From NCBI GenBank assembly GCA_963701375.1, contig CAVOZT010000001.1, forward strand, positions 372,001-436,000: a DNA stretch of 64,000 bases, given 5' to 3'. The stretch is from CAVXTF01 sp963701375. GTDB lineage: Bacteria; Actinomycetota; Acidimicrobiia; Acidimicrobiales; CAVXTF01. The translations under genes and the position numbers were made by a program. Shown here piece by piece: positions 28,827 through 37,208 of the stretch. How positions within the stretch are numbered: the first letter of the stretch is position 1; every line of letters starts with the position of its first letter. The notes under the pieces were generated by a model. It saw only the letters and a program-made list of their open reading frames with translations. It did no database searches and had not been told where the DNA came from.

Positions 28827-29723
28827 GTGGGTTTCCCGTCGCCAACCGTTGGCGGACGGTCCGAATTGACACCTTCGGAGAGCCGGCCCTTCGCCGATCG
28901 CGCTCTCGATGCCGTGAAGGAGCACAGCCCCCTCGTGTTCGGGTTGGATCCTTTCGGGGACGTGCTGGTCGATTGGGGTCTCGGGGACACCGCCGACGGG
29001 TTGGAGCATTTCGTCGACATCGTCCTCGAGGCGTGCATAGGAACCGTGGGTGTCGTGAAGCCGCAATCGGCCTTTTACGAACGCCACGGGTGGAGAGGGA
29101 TTCGGAGCCTCGGCAGGCTTGTCAGCTCTTGTCGCGATTCGGGAATCCTCGTACTCCTCGACGCGAAGCGCGGCGATGTCGGATCGACCAACCGGGCCTA
29201 TGCGGAGGCGTACCTGGGCCCGGGAGCGGCCTTACAGGTCGACGCGATCACTATCACCCCATATCTGGGGTTCGAAGCGATGCGGCCGATCTTCGAGATC
29301 GCCGTCGCCTGCAACTCGTCCGTGTTCGTGGTCACGCGGTCGAGCAACCCGGAAGGTCGAAAGATTCAAGGCTCCGTGGATCCGAACGGGAACACCGTTG
29401 AAGAGCAGATAATCGCCGACATAGCGGCCGAGAACCGGCGGGTGGCTCCCGATCTAATCGGGCCGATCGGGTCTGTCTTCGGTCCGACGCATGGTCCGCC
29501 CACCTTTGACATCCGCGCAATGAACGGACTTTTCCTGGCTCCGGGGGTCGGAGCCCAAGGTGCGACGGCACAAGACGTCGCGAATTGCTTTGCGACGTGT
29601 CCTGACCGGGTCCTGCCTTCGGCGTCTCGGTCGCTACTCAGGAATGGTCCCGATCCGTCGCGGTTGAAAGCGGGCGCTTTCGCTCTCGGTTCTGAGCTCG
29701 CCGACGCTCTCGCAACCGTCTGA
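28827..29723 (+). CDS. pyrF: Orotidine 5'-phosphate decarboxylase, type 2
   Basis: PyrF makes UMP, the last step of pyrimidine synthesis. The family core starts near 28885 (FADRALDAVKEHSPLVFGLDP). GTG 28827 gives 298 residues; TTG 28866 gives 285 and may be right; the frame stays open upstream to 28758. The catalytic signature is LLDAKRGDVGSTNRAYA, followed by ITITPYLGFEAM, VVTRSSNPEG and the phosphate-binding LAPGVGAQGATAQD. No other pyrimidine genes are adjacent. It converges on the thioesterase gene. Confidence 0.93.
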   Translation: MGFPSPTVGGRSELTPSESRPFADRALDAVKEHSPLVFGLDPFGDVLVDWGLGDTADGLEHFVDIVLEACIGTVGVVKPQSAFYERHGWRGIRSLGRLVSSCRDSGILVLLDAKRGDVGSTNRAYAEAYLGPGAALQVDAITITPYLGFEAMRPIFEIAVACNSSVFVVTRSSNPEGRKIQGSVDPNGNTVEEQIIADIAAENRRVAPDLIGPIGSVFGPTHGPPTFDIRAMNGLFLAPGVGAQGATAQDVANCFATCPDRVLPSASRSLLRNGPDPSRLKAGAFALGSELADALATV

Positions 29724-29748
29724 CGTCAGTTTGGTGGGCTTGATGCCC

Positions 29749-30297
29749 CTATGGGCGGGGTGATCCGTCCATGATCAAGCAGCTGCTCGTCGCGGTTGCG
29801 ACGAGCTTGTCATCGGAGTCGACGATACGTGCTGACGAGAAGGCGACGCGGCGCCCCGGTTTCGTGACGTCTCCGATCGCCCGTAGCAGGCCGCTCGTCT
29901 TGGTGACGGGGCGAAGGTAGCTGACGTTGAGGTCGATCGATGTATAGGTGAAGCCGACGTCAAGGGTCGTCTGAACGGCACATGCTGTGACCGTGTCGGC
30001 CAGGGTGCAGACGAGCCCGCCATGGACGACACCGATCGGGTTGTACGCCGACTCGTCGGGGACGCACTCGAAGACGACGTGCCCCGTCTCTACTTCGCGG
30101 ATCGTGAACCCGAAGAGAGCCGCGATAGGAGGTGGCGGCAGACCACCGTCACGGATGGCTCGAATGAACTCGAGACCGCTCAGCTGTGTGACGGCGGCCG
30201 CACTGATCATCGGATCGTGCCAAACGACGGTCTTTTGTCTGCTCTCGCCCCATCCCCGATCGAGACCCGCGGAGTGAATGCGATCGGTCTTCGTCAT
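29749..30297 (-). CDS. PaaI-like hotdog thioesterase
   Basis: This 182-residue protein starts at ATG 30295-30297. The hotdog-fold pattern of PaaI thioesterases is visible: IPLxG-like GLPPPPIAALFGFTIREVETG, the active-site region NPIGVVHGGLVCTLADTVTACA, and TSIDLNVSYLRPVTKTSG. It hydrolyses acyl- or aryl-CoA thioesters. It overlaps the MFS transporter gene by ATGA and is probably in the same HxlR-controlled operon. Confidence 0.88.
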   Translation of the reverse strand: MTKTDRIHSAGLDRGWGESRQKTVVWHDPMISAAAVTQLSGLEFIRAIRDGGLPPPPIAALFGFTIREVETGHVVFECVPDESAYNPIGVVHGGLVCTLADTVTACAVQTTLDVGFTYTSIDLNVSYLRPVTKTSGLLRAIGDVTKPGRRVAFSSARIVDSDDKLVATATSSCLIMDGSPRP

Positions 30298-31784
30298 GCG
30301 GACTCCTCGAGCGCGGCGGGTTCGAACAGCGGTGTTGGTCGTGGTACATCGGCTTCTGCCGAGCGCTCGGCCTGAGCGGCGGTCTGCGAGCGCAGAAGCG
30401 AGCAGACCAAGCCCGACAACGTTGCCATCACTGCGGCGTACCACCACAGGTGGTGAAAGTTCTCCAACGCCGCGGCTGCGCTTTTTGGAGTACCGAGTAT
30501 CACGACCAGCAGAGCCACACCGAGCGCCCCGCCGACCTGCCTTGCTGTCTGGTTGACGGCACTCCCGACGGCGAAGCGCTCGTGGTGGAGGCTCGATACC
30601 GCTGTTGCGCCGAGCACCGGAAACGTAAGCCCGATGCCGAGACCGATGATCAGCGTCCCTGGGAGCCAGACGCCCGCATAGTCGGGACGGAGTCCAACCG
30701 TGGTCGCAAACCATACGAGCCCCGACGTGAAAACGCCGAACCCGACGAGCAGCACGTTGCGGAAACCGAACGTCCCCGCGAGTCGGCCGGCTGGGCCGGA
30801 CACGACCGCAACGACAAGTGGGCCCGGCGTGACTGCGAGGCCCGCTTCGAGGATCGAGTAATGCCACACACTCGTGAGGAACAGGATGTTCCCGAGCAGC
30901 ATGGCGAAGAATCCCATTGCGTAAAGCAGCGTCGCTGCATTGGCCACCGTGAAGGACCGCGCTTCGAACAGCCTTAGATCGAGCACAGGCTCGGCGTGGC
31001 GCGCCGACCGGCGCAGGAACAGCGAACCGAGCGCGGCTGCGCCGACGAAACAGGCCACGATCCACCCGCTCGACCAACCCCAGCTCGGGCCCTCAGAGAT
31101 CCCGAGCACGAGCGCGCCGAGGGCGACGCTCAGCATCAGTACTCCCGGGTAGTCGGGGGCCGAACGCTCCTGTGAGCCTCTCGACCGATCGAGGACCCTC
31201 CTGCCGACAAGCCACGCAATCAGGGCGACGGGCAGATTCACGTAGAACGCCGACCGCCATCCGAACCACGTGATGAGCGTGGCCCCGAACGACGGGCCGG
31301 TTGCCACTGCGAGGGCCCCGATTCCACCCCACATGGCGACCACCTGGGAGCGTCTCTCGACTGGAAAGGCGCCAAGCAGGAGCCCGAGCGACGATGGGAG
31401 AAGGGCCGCCGCCCCACATCCCTGGATTACGCGGCCGGCCACGAGAAGCCCGACAGACGGCGCAAGACCGCAGAGTGCCGATCCGACGGTGAACACCGAC
31501 AGGCCGGTGAAGAAGACCCGCCTGCTACCGAGCCGGTCGGCAGTTCGCCCTGCGATGACCAGCAGGGACCCGAACACGATGCTGTAGCCAGTTATCACCC
31601 AAGCGAGGCTTGCCCTCGTGTCGTGGGAGAACGAGCGCTCCAGTGCCGGGAAGGCGACGTTCACTATGGACAGATCCAGGGAAGCCATGAAAGCGCCCAG
31701 TGCGGTGACGAAGAACACCGCGTTGCGCCTCGAGCGGGTTCGCTGGTCGCCTGCATCGAGGTGGCCCCCAAGGCGTTTCATCAT
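30294..31784 (-). CDS. MFS drug-efflux transporter, DHA2 (14-span) family
   Basis: This 496-residue protein starts at ATG 31782-31784 (next ATG 31779-31781). It has many membrane segments, the DHA2-like first span FFVTALGAFMASLDLSIVNVAFPAL (motif D1), AGRTADRLGSRRVFFTGL (motif A), and VIQGCGAAALLPSSLGLLLG. It probably exports drugs or metabolites using the proton gradient. The gene is divergent from an HxlR regulator with a shared operator and is followed by a thioesterase gene. Confidence 0.92.
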   Translation of the reverse strand: MMKRLGGHLDAGDQRTRSRRNAVFFVTALGAFMASLDLSIVNVAFPALERSFSHDTRASLAWVITGYSIVFGSLLVIAGRTADRLGSRRVFFTGLSVFTVGSALCGLAPSVGLLVAGRVIQGCGAAALLPSSLGLLLGAFPVERRSQVVAMWGGIGALAVATGPSFGATLITWFGWRSAFYVNLPVALIAWLVGRRVLDRSRGSQERSAPDYPGVLMLSVALGALVLGISEGPSWGWSSGWIVACFVGAAALGSLFLRRSARHAEPVLDLRLFEARSFTVANAATLLYAMGFFAMLLGNILFLTSVWHYSILEAGLAVTPGPLVVAVVSGPAGRLAGTFGFRNVLLVGFGVFTSGLVWFATTVGLRPDYAGVWLPGTLIIGLGIGLTFPVLGATAVSSLHHERFAVGSAVNQTARQVGGALGVALLVVILGTPKSAAAALENFHHLWWYAAVMATLSGLVCSLLRSQTAAQAERSAEADVPRPTPLFEPAALEESA

Positions 31785-31793
31785 GGAACGTAC

Positions 31794-31829
31794 AGTAGGC
31801 GGTTGCGTTCTATTATGCAACCCACTACT
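31794..31829. promoter_or_regulatory. Probable HxlR operator
   Basis: Two 15-base arms (31794-31808 and 31815-31829) are inverted repeats with 12 of 15 positions matching and a 6-base spacer. They sit between the divergent transporter and HxlR genes. The repeat covers ATG 31815, which favours ATG 31839 as the regulator start. Confidence 0.6.
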
Positions 31830-31838
31830 CTCTCGGCT

Positions 31839-32327
31839 ATGGAGCGGAAGAGTTTTGCCGGCATGGACTGCTCGGTCGCGCAGTGCCTCGAGGTCGTCGG
31901 GGAGTGGTGGAGCATGCTGGTCGTGCGGGACGCGTTCCTGGGCGTGACGCGCTTCGAGGACTTTCAGCGCAGGCTCGGGATCTCGCGAAACATTCTCCAA
32001 AGTCGCCTGACGACGCTCGTTGCCGCCGGTGTGCTCGAGCGGGTGCCTTATTCCGAGCACCCGCCCCGCGACGACTACAGGCTCACCGACAAAGGCCGCG
32101 ATCTGTGGCCGGTCTTGACCGCCATGCGCCAATGGGGGGATCGGTACGCCGCTCCTTCCGGGCCGCCAGTCGCCTTGGTTCACAAGTCGTGCGGGGATCT
32201 CGCCGAACCGGTCCTCGTCTGCGGGTCGTGCGGAGAGCGCGTCGCTGCGAGGGACTACAGGGCGGTCCCGGGTCCCGGTCGCACAGCTCCCGTGATGTTC
32301 CCGCGACCGGCCCGCGAGGGGGCATGA
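31839..32327 (+). CDS. HxlR-family transcriptional regulator
   Basis: This 162-residue winged-helix protein has the HxlR pattern: CSVAQCLEVVGEWWSMLVVRDAF with two cysteines, then FEDFQRRLGISRNILQSRLTTLVAAGVLERVPY, and YRLTDKGRDLWPVL. A C-terminal CGSCGE pair may bind metal. ATG 31839 is preferred because an earlier ATG at 31815 lies inside the palindromic operator. It likely represses the divergent transporter gene in response to an electrophile or drug. Confidence 0.92.
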   Translation: MERKSFAGMDCSVAQCLEVVGEWWSMLVVRDAFLGVTRFEDFQRRLGISRNILQSRLTTLVAAGVLERVPYSEHPPRDDYRLTDKGRDLWPVLTAMRQWGDRYAAPSGPPVALVHKSCGDLAEPVLVCGSCGERVAARDYRAVPGPGRTAPVMFPRPAREGA

Positions 32328-32971
32328 GCCTCATCCCCGAGGCGGATCTGAGAAGAGTCGACGACGCCCAGGTCCGGCTCGATCATGCGATCGCGGCGCT
32401 CGACGACACCGTGGTTCTTCGCGCCAGCCTGTTGCCAGGTTGGACGGTCGGCCACGTGCTCTCCCACTTGGCTCGCAACGCTGACAGCCATCGGGTCAGG
32501 GCGGAGGCAGCCGCCCAGGGTTTGGTGGTGGAGCAGTACGAGGGTGGGTACGCGGGCCGCGCTGCCGCCATCGAACGTGGCGCAGGCCGCACGGCGAGCG
32601 AGCTCATAGCCGACGTGCGTGCGACTGCGATAGCGCTCGAGCAAACTTGGAGAGCGATGTCAGACTCTGCCTGGACCCACATCACCCGTGACGTCAGCGG
32701 ACGTGAGCGCCCGCTGCACGCACTGCCGGCGCGCAGGTGGCAGGAGCTCGAGGTGCATCTCGTCGACTTGGGGATTGGTCCGACTTTTGCAGATTGGCCC
32801 GACGAGTTCGTCATGAGCCGCCTGCCCGAGTTCAGGGCCGGTCTGGAGGAGCGCCTTGCGGACGGCGCACGGCCACCTGCCGACGGTGAGCTCGATCCTC
32901 GTGACGAGCTTGCATGGCTGTTCGGACGACTGAACCGTCCTGGACTACCTGAATTGTCCGGTTGGGACTGA
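32324..32971 (+). CDS. Maleylpyruvate isomerase-like mycothiol-dependent protein
   Basis: This 215-residue DinB-fold protein begins at ATG 32324, overlapping the HxlR stop. The N-terminal four-helix domain has LLPGWTVGHVLSHLARNADSH, and WQELEVHLVDLGIG supplies Glu and His expected as zinc ligands in mycothiol-dependent isomerases and S-transferases. Actual maleylpyruvate activity is unproven; thiol-dependent detoxification alongside the transporter is an inference. The presence of this family fits an actinobacterial host. Confidence 0.88.
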   Translation: MSLIPEADLRRVDDAQVRLDHAIAALDDTVVLRASLLPGWTVGHVLSHLARNADSHRVRAEAAAQGLVVEQYEGGYAGRAAAIERGAGRTASELIADVRATAIALEQTWRAMSDSAWTHITRDVSGRERPLHALPARRWQELEVHLVDLGIGPTFADWPDEFVMSRLPEFRAGLEERLADGARPPADGELDPRDELAWLFGRLNRPGLPELSGWD

Positions 32972-32983
32972 AGGATTCGGCAC

Positions 32984-33496
32984 GTGGAGCGCTCACATAC
33001 AGAACCGGTACCGACCAGACCATTCATGCCCGGGTACGGCATCCTGCCGGCGAGCGAGGGAACAGGGCTCTTGCCGTGGGAATGGGCGGAGGAACGCCTT
33101 CGACGCTCGCACGACTACTGGCTCACCACCGTACGCAACGACGCAAGACCTCACATAATGCCGGTATGGGGCGTCTGGATGGAAAGTTGCGTTTGGTTCA
33201 GCTCCGGCGCAATGTCGCGAAAGGCCAGGAACATTGAGGTAAACCCCTGGGTGGCGATCACGACCGACAACGCACTCGAACCCGTGGTCGTAGAAGGTGA
33301 GGCATTGCTGGTAAGCCCGACCGGACAACGCGACTCGATCGCAAGGTTCGCGGACGCGGTCAACTCAAAGTACGAAACCGAGTACGGGGTCGAGTTCTTC
33401 TTGGACAACGCCTGCTTTCGCATTGCGCCCGCACGCGTATACGGCTTGACAGAGAGCGATTTCACCGGTTCGCCGACGAAGTGGACGTTCAGTTGA
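32984..33496 (+). CDS. Pyridoxamine 5'-phosphate oxidase-like flavin/F420-binding protein
   Basis: This 170-residue protein starts at GTG 32984. It has the split-barrel pattern of PPOX/F420-dependent enzymes: SHDYWLTTVRNDARPHIMPVWGVW, then CVWFSSGAMSRKARNIEVNPWVAITTDNA, and the C-terminal FRIAPARVYGLTESDF. It probably binds FMN or F420 as a small reductase. It follows the mycothiol-type gene by 12 bases. Confidence 0.85.
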   Translation: MERSHTEPVPTRPFMPGYGILPASEGTGLLPWEWAEERLRRSHDYWLTTVRNDARPHIMPVWGVWMESCVWFSSGAMSRKARNIEVNPWVAITTDNALEPVVVEGEALLVSPTGQRDSIARFADAVNSKYETEYGVEFFLDNACFRIAPARVYGLTESDFTGSPTKWTFS

Positions 33497-33552
33497 ACTG
33501 AAACGCCCCCTCACCGCTGCGAGTTACGGGCTACCGTTCGGCCTGAACTCAG

Positions 33553-34182
33553 ATGGGTGAGCTCGTCGACTACCTCCTCAGCTTCGCACCGTGGGTCGGC
33601 TACGTCGTGCTCACCAACGTGGCGGGTTCGTGGTCCGATGGCTATGCCCTCGGACTGGGGCTTGCCTTCGGTTTGGTGGTGTGGCGGAGCTTTAGGCGTG
33701 ACAGCAGGTTCCTCGACGTCGGGACCCTTTGCTTCTGCGGCGTCATGACGGCGGTGTCGGTGTCGGATCCGACGTCGCCGCTGCGCCCTTACAACTTGCC
33801 GATGTCAATGGCCGCCGTTGCCGCGATAAGTACCGTGTCGCTCGCCATCCGGTCGCCTTTTACGTTCCGCATTGCGCGGCTTCACGTCGACAATGACGTT
33901 CTCGATGATCCGCGGCGCCTCAAGGCTCTGTACAAGGCGCACGTGGCCGCGACCTCGTGGTGGGCCGGATCGCAATTCGTGGCGGCCGCAGCGAGCGCGT
34001 TATGCGTCGGAGCTAAATCCGCTGTAGGGGCAACGGTTATCCAGAGCGTCGGGACCCTGTTACCGGCCGGCATGACCCGCTACCAACATGACCGTGGCAC
34101 GCGACCACCTGAAGCCTCAGTTGCCGGGGCCGGCAGCGACCGGCTCGAGAGCCTTGGCGAGGTCGGCGAGCTGCCTTCTTGA
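33553..34182 (+). CDS. Polytopic membrane protein of unknown function
   Basis: This 209-residue protein has about five hydrophobic segments, including WVGYVVLTNVAG, YALGLGLAFGLVVW, LCFCGVMTAVSV and LPMSMAAVAAISTVSLAI. A His-containing segment, YKAHVAATSWWAGSQFV, is near residue 130. I do not recognise the family. The last 22 codons overlap the convergent MarR gene by 66 bases, so the C-terminus may be artificially long. Confidence 0.6.
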   Translation: MGELVDYLLSFAPWVGYVVLTNVAGSWSDGYALGLGLAFGLVVWRSFRRDSRFLDVGTLCFCGVMTAVSVSDPTSPLRPYNLPMSMAAVAAISTVSLAIRSPFTFRIARLHVDNDVLDDPRRLKALYKAHVAATSWWAGSQFVAAAASALCVGAKSAVGATVIQSVGTLLPAGMTRYQHDRGTRPPEASVAGAGSDRLESLGEVGELPS

Positions 34183-34572
34183 GAGCAGGTTGACGAAGAA
34201 CCTCCGGACCTGCTCGACGTGATCCTCTGCGGCGGCCTCGACGCGAGACCGTCCCTCTGGCAGCAACACGGCGTAGCTTCCTCTTCGATCGTCGTTGCAG
34301 CGGATCCTGTCCACCCACCCGGCCGCGACGAGACCGTCCAACCGCCGTGTCAGCCCGCTCGGTGACAGGTTGAGGCACCCCGCGAGCTCGCACATCCGCA
34401 TTCGGCCTTCGGGTGTTTCAGACAAGTGGACGAGTACTTCGTAGTCAGGAAGCGAGATGCCCTGGGATTCCTGCAAGGAGGCGTCCAGCCTTGCCAAGAG
34501 CTTCGAGTGAGCGGTCATCAATCCGCGCCACGCGCTCATCTCGACATCGTCGAGCCACCTCGTCCCACCCAC
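34117..34572 (-). CDS. MarR-family transcriptional regulator
   Basis: This 151-residue winged-helix regulator is taken from GTG 34570-34572, because the MarR N-terminal helix TRWLDDVEMSAWRGLMTAHS lies upstream of the ATG at 34539. The DNA-binding part reads LPDYEVLVHLSETPEGRMRMCELAGCLNLSPSGLTRRLDGLVAAGWVDR with the wing DDRRGSYAVLLPEG. It is divergent by 44 bases from the TIGR03084-type gene and probably regulates it. Confidence 0.9.
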   Translation of the reverse strand: MGGTRWLDDVEMSAWRGLMTAHSKLLARLDASLQESQGISLPDYEVLVHLSETPEGRMRMCELAGCLNLSPSGLTRRLDGLVAAGWVDRIRCNDDRRGSYAVLLPEGRSRVEAAAEDHVEQVRRFFVNLLSRRQLADLAKALEPVAAGPGN

Positions 34573-34616
34573 CTCGCAAGCGTACCTGCGGGGCCAGTCC
34601 GGATACGGTTTGGCAG

Positions 34617-35417
34617 ATGACAGGCCCCCCAGGGATCGAAGAGATCGCAGCCGATCTCGTTGCCGAGCACGAGCAACTCGACGAGATCGTGGTTCCACTC
34701 GATGATGTCCAGTGGGACAACCAAACACCCGCGGCCGGATGGGCTGTACGCGATCAGATAAGCCACCTCGCCTTCTTCGACGACGCCGGAGCACTCGCGC
34801 TCGAGGATCCCGACGCTTTCGTCCCGATGTCCGAGGCCGCATCCGACGCGCTGCTTGCAGGCGAGGACCCGATGCGCGAGCACCTCGAGCTGGGTCGCAC
34901 CATGTCGCCCGACGATCTTCTCGGATGGTGGCAACGCGCTAGAGAAAGGCTTCTCGTCGCCGCAAGACGAACGGATCCGAACACGCGTGTCCCGTGGTTC
35001 GGTCCGCCGATGGGAGCGCGTTCCTTCCTGTCGGCACGCATCATGGAGACGTGGGCGCACGGGCAGGACATCGCGGACACGTTCGGTATCGGACGGCAGC
35101 CGACGGATCGACTGCGACACGTCGCACATCTCGGCGTGGGTGCGCGCGCGTTCAGTTACGCTTTGCGGTCAATCGATGTACCAGATGTTCCCGTGCGCGT
35201 CGCCCTCGAAGCACCGGTCGGGGGAACCTGGGAGTGGGGGCCGGTCGAAGCTCCGAGCTCGGTCAGCGGACCCGCCCTGGACTTCTGCCTGGTTGTCACG
35301 AGGCGCCGCTATCCGTCGGACACAGACCTGGTGATACGCGGAGACGCAGCATTTGAGTGGATGGAGATCGCCCAGGCTTTCGCGGGGCCCCCAGGCCCGG
35401 AAAGACCCGCAAATTAA
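34617..35417 (+). CDS. TIGR03084-family DinB-fold metal-binding protein
   Basis: This 266-residue protein begins at ATG 34617. The DinB/mycothiol-like N-terminal half has WAVRDQISHLAFFDDAGALAL and METWAHGQDIAD, giving the usual His/His metal-binding arrangement; the C-terminal half resembles the SCP2-like domain of the family (PSSVSGPALDFCLVVTRRR). A thiol-dependent transferase or isomerase role is inferred. It lies divergent from the MarR gene and overlaps the convergent Lgt-like gene by 4 bases. Confidence 0.85.
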   Translation: MTGPPGIEEIAADLVAEHEQLDEIVVPLDDVQWDNQTPAAGWAVRDQISHLAFFDDAGALALEDPDAFVPMSEAASDALLAGEDPMREHLELGRTMSPDDLLGWWQRARERLLVAARRTDPNTRVPWFGPPMGARSFLSARIMETWAHGQDIADTFGIGRQPTDRLRHVAHLGVGARAFSYALRSIDVPDVPVRVALEAPVGGTWEWGPVEAPSSVSGPALDFCLVVTRRRYPSDTDLVIRGDAAFEWMEIAQAFAGPPGPERPAN

Positions 35418-36220
35418 GTAGAAATCGGCAAGGTCTCTTCGGGCCGAGCCGCCGCGCCCGGCGCGTGCTGTTGACGGCGCCATAGCACGGTCATCAGGAC
35501 CACACCGGCCGCACACAACGCAAGCCCGGCGGCCTGGACCAGGATCGAACCGACGTGGCTGGTGTCGCTCAACCAGAGATGCTCTTCAGCGAATCGTGAC
35601 AGACCCCACAGGCCCATCGTCGCCGACAGAATGAACCCGTTCGGCCTGCGCGGGACGCGCCTCTCGATGAGGATCAGGATCCCGAAGATCACGAACGACT
35701 CGATCGACTGGAATATCGGGACGGGCAGGCGTTTTCCCACCTCGCCCGCGTAGTACATGCCGAACCACTGGTTTGTCGGGTGGCCGCCGCCTGCAACCAT
35801 GAGCTGCGGGCCGAGCAGCCGGCCGACTCCCCACGCCGCCATCAGCACCGGCGCCACGATGTCGAGCGCCTTGATCGTCGGCAGTGACGGGCACCTCTTT
35901 CGGGCGAGGATGATGCCGGTCGGCACCCCACCGATGAGGCCTCCGAACGACGAGAGCCCTCCGTTCCAGATGGCCAGGATCTGTCCAGGATTGCTTCTGT
36001 AGTACGACAGGTTGGCGAGCAAGTGGACAGCTCTCGCGCCGACTATCGCCGCGACGATGATCCACACGAATGCGCCACCTAGCCATTGCCACGGGTAGCC
36101 GAACTTGCGGAGTCGGCGCTCGAAGTAACGGAAGGCGAACCAGAACGTGATCGCCAGCCCGATCCCGTACGTGTGGATCTTGAGCTTCCAGATGTTGAAA
36201 GAGATCGGGATGGGTTTCAC
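35414..36220 (-). CDS. Prolipoprotein diacylglyceryl transferase-like protein
   Basis: This integral membrane protein is 268 residues from GTG 36218-36220 (KPIPISFNIWKLKIHTYGIGL). It follows Lgt topology with about seven spans and the motif IWNGGLSSFGGLIGGV. In Escherichia coli Lgt the equivalent segment carries His103 (SFHGGL); here the position is Phe. The usual GRxxNFxNGE block is also weak (GVGRLLGPQLMVAGG). It may be a divergent Lgt or a non-canonical relative. The frame continues upstream to 36310. Confidence 0.75.
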   Translation of the reverse strand: MKPIPISFNIWKLKIHTYGIGLAITFWFAFRYFERRLRKFGYPWQWLGGAFVWIIVAAIVGARAVHLLANLSYYRSNPGQILAIWNGGLSSFGGLIGGVPTGIILARKRCPSLPTIKALDIVAPVLMAAWGVGRLLGPQLMVAGGGHPTNQWFGMYYAGEVGKRLPVPIFQSIESFVIFGILILIERRVPRRPNGFILSATMGLWGLSRFAEEHLWLSDTSHVGSILVQAAGLALCAAGVVLMTVLWRRQQHAPGAAARPEETLPIST

Positions 36221-36352
36221 TGGGCAGGGTGTCCCCGGTACGGAAGAGGAAACCCGAGCGTAGCTGGACAGCAGGTCCGAGCGGGATCGGCCGTGGCCGA
36301 TCACGAGCATGTAGCGTCGAGCGGCTCAAGCCGTCACAAGGAGGCAACCTCA

Positions 36353-37180
36353 GTGCAGACGCTCGACGACAAGGTCGCGCTGGTCACGGGCGGGGCGTCC
36401 GGGATCGGACTCGCCACGGTTCGCCTGCTCGCCTCCAAGGGGACGAAGGTCGCTGTTGTCGACATCGACGAAGAGGGTGCGCGCGCTGCCGCAGCCGAGG
36501 TCGGGGGAGTGGCGGTTTGCGCCGACGTGAGTCGCTCGGATGAATGGCCCCGGATTGTCTCGACGGTCCGCGCAGAGCTGGGCGGGCTGGACGCGGCTCA
36601 TCTGAATGCAGGTGTGACGACCGGAGTTGCGGACATCACAGAGCTCACCGACGAGCAGTACCGGAGAATCGTCGGCGTGAACCAGGATGCAGTCGTCTTC
36701 GGGGTACGGCAGGTGATTCCGGAGCTTCGCAGTCGCGGGGGCGGCGCGATCGTCGCGACAGCATCTCTGGCGGGGGTCGTGGCATTCCCGCTCGATGCCG
36801 CGTACACGCTCACAAAACACGCGGTCGTCGGCTTGGTGAGGTCGCTCGGCCGGTCGCTCATCACCGACGACATAACGATCAACGCAGTGTGCCCTGGTCT
36901 CGTTGACACGCCGATGCTGTCGGGACCGATCCGCGACGCGCTTGTTGAGTCAGGCTTCCCGCTCATCGACGCCAACTCGGTGGCCGAAGCCGTAATCGAG
37001 TGCTTCCTCGGGGATGCGACCGGGCAGGCGGTTGTCGTCCAGGCAGGTCGCGAACCTACGGCCTACCGGTTCGCACGTCCTCCGGGCCCGAGGGAGCCGG
37101 GCTCTGTTGGGCGTTTACCCCCCGAGTGGATAGCGGATCCCGGTGTCTCCGGATCGAGAGAGGCGCCCGGCAAAGCCTGA
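36353..37180 (+). CDS. Short-chain dehydrogenase/reductase
   Basis: This 275-residue classical SDR starts at GTG 36353 with a strong AAGGAGG ribosome-binding site at 36338-36344. The cofactor loop is LVTGGASGIGLATV, with an acidic VVDIDEE that favours NAD(H). NAG appears as LNAGVTT, the catalytic serine in VATASLAG, and YxxxK in DAAYTLTKHAVVG. A Pro/Gly-rich tail follows the core. The substrate is unknown. It converges on the second NlpC/P60 gene. Confidence 0.92.
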   Translation: MQTLDDKVALVTGGASGIGLATVRLLASKGTKVAVVDIDEEGARAAAAEVGGVAVCADVSRSDEWPRIVSTVRAELGGLDAAHLNAGVTTGVADITELTDEQYRRIVGVNQDAVVFGVRQVIPELRSRGGGAIVATASLAGVVAFPLDAAYTLTKHAVVGLVRSLGRSLITDDITINAVCPGLVDTPMLSGPIRDALVESGFPLIDANSVAEAVIECFLGDATGQAVVVQAGREPTAYRFARPPGPREPGSVGRLPPEWIADPGVSGSREAPGKA

Positions 37181-37208
37181 GCCGTGATTCGACCCCGGCA
37201 CTTCGATG

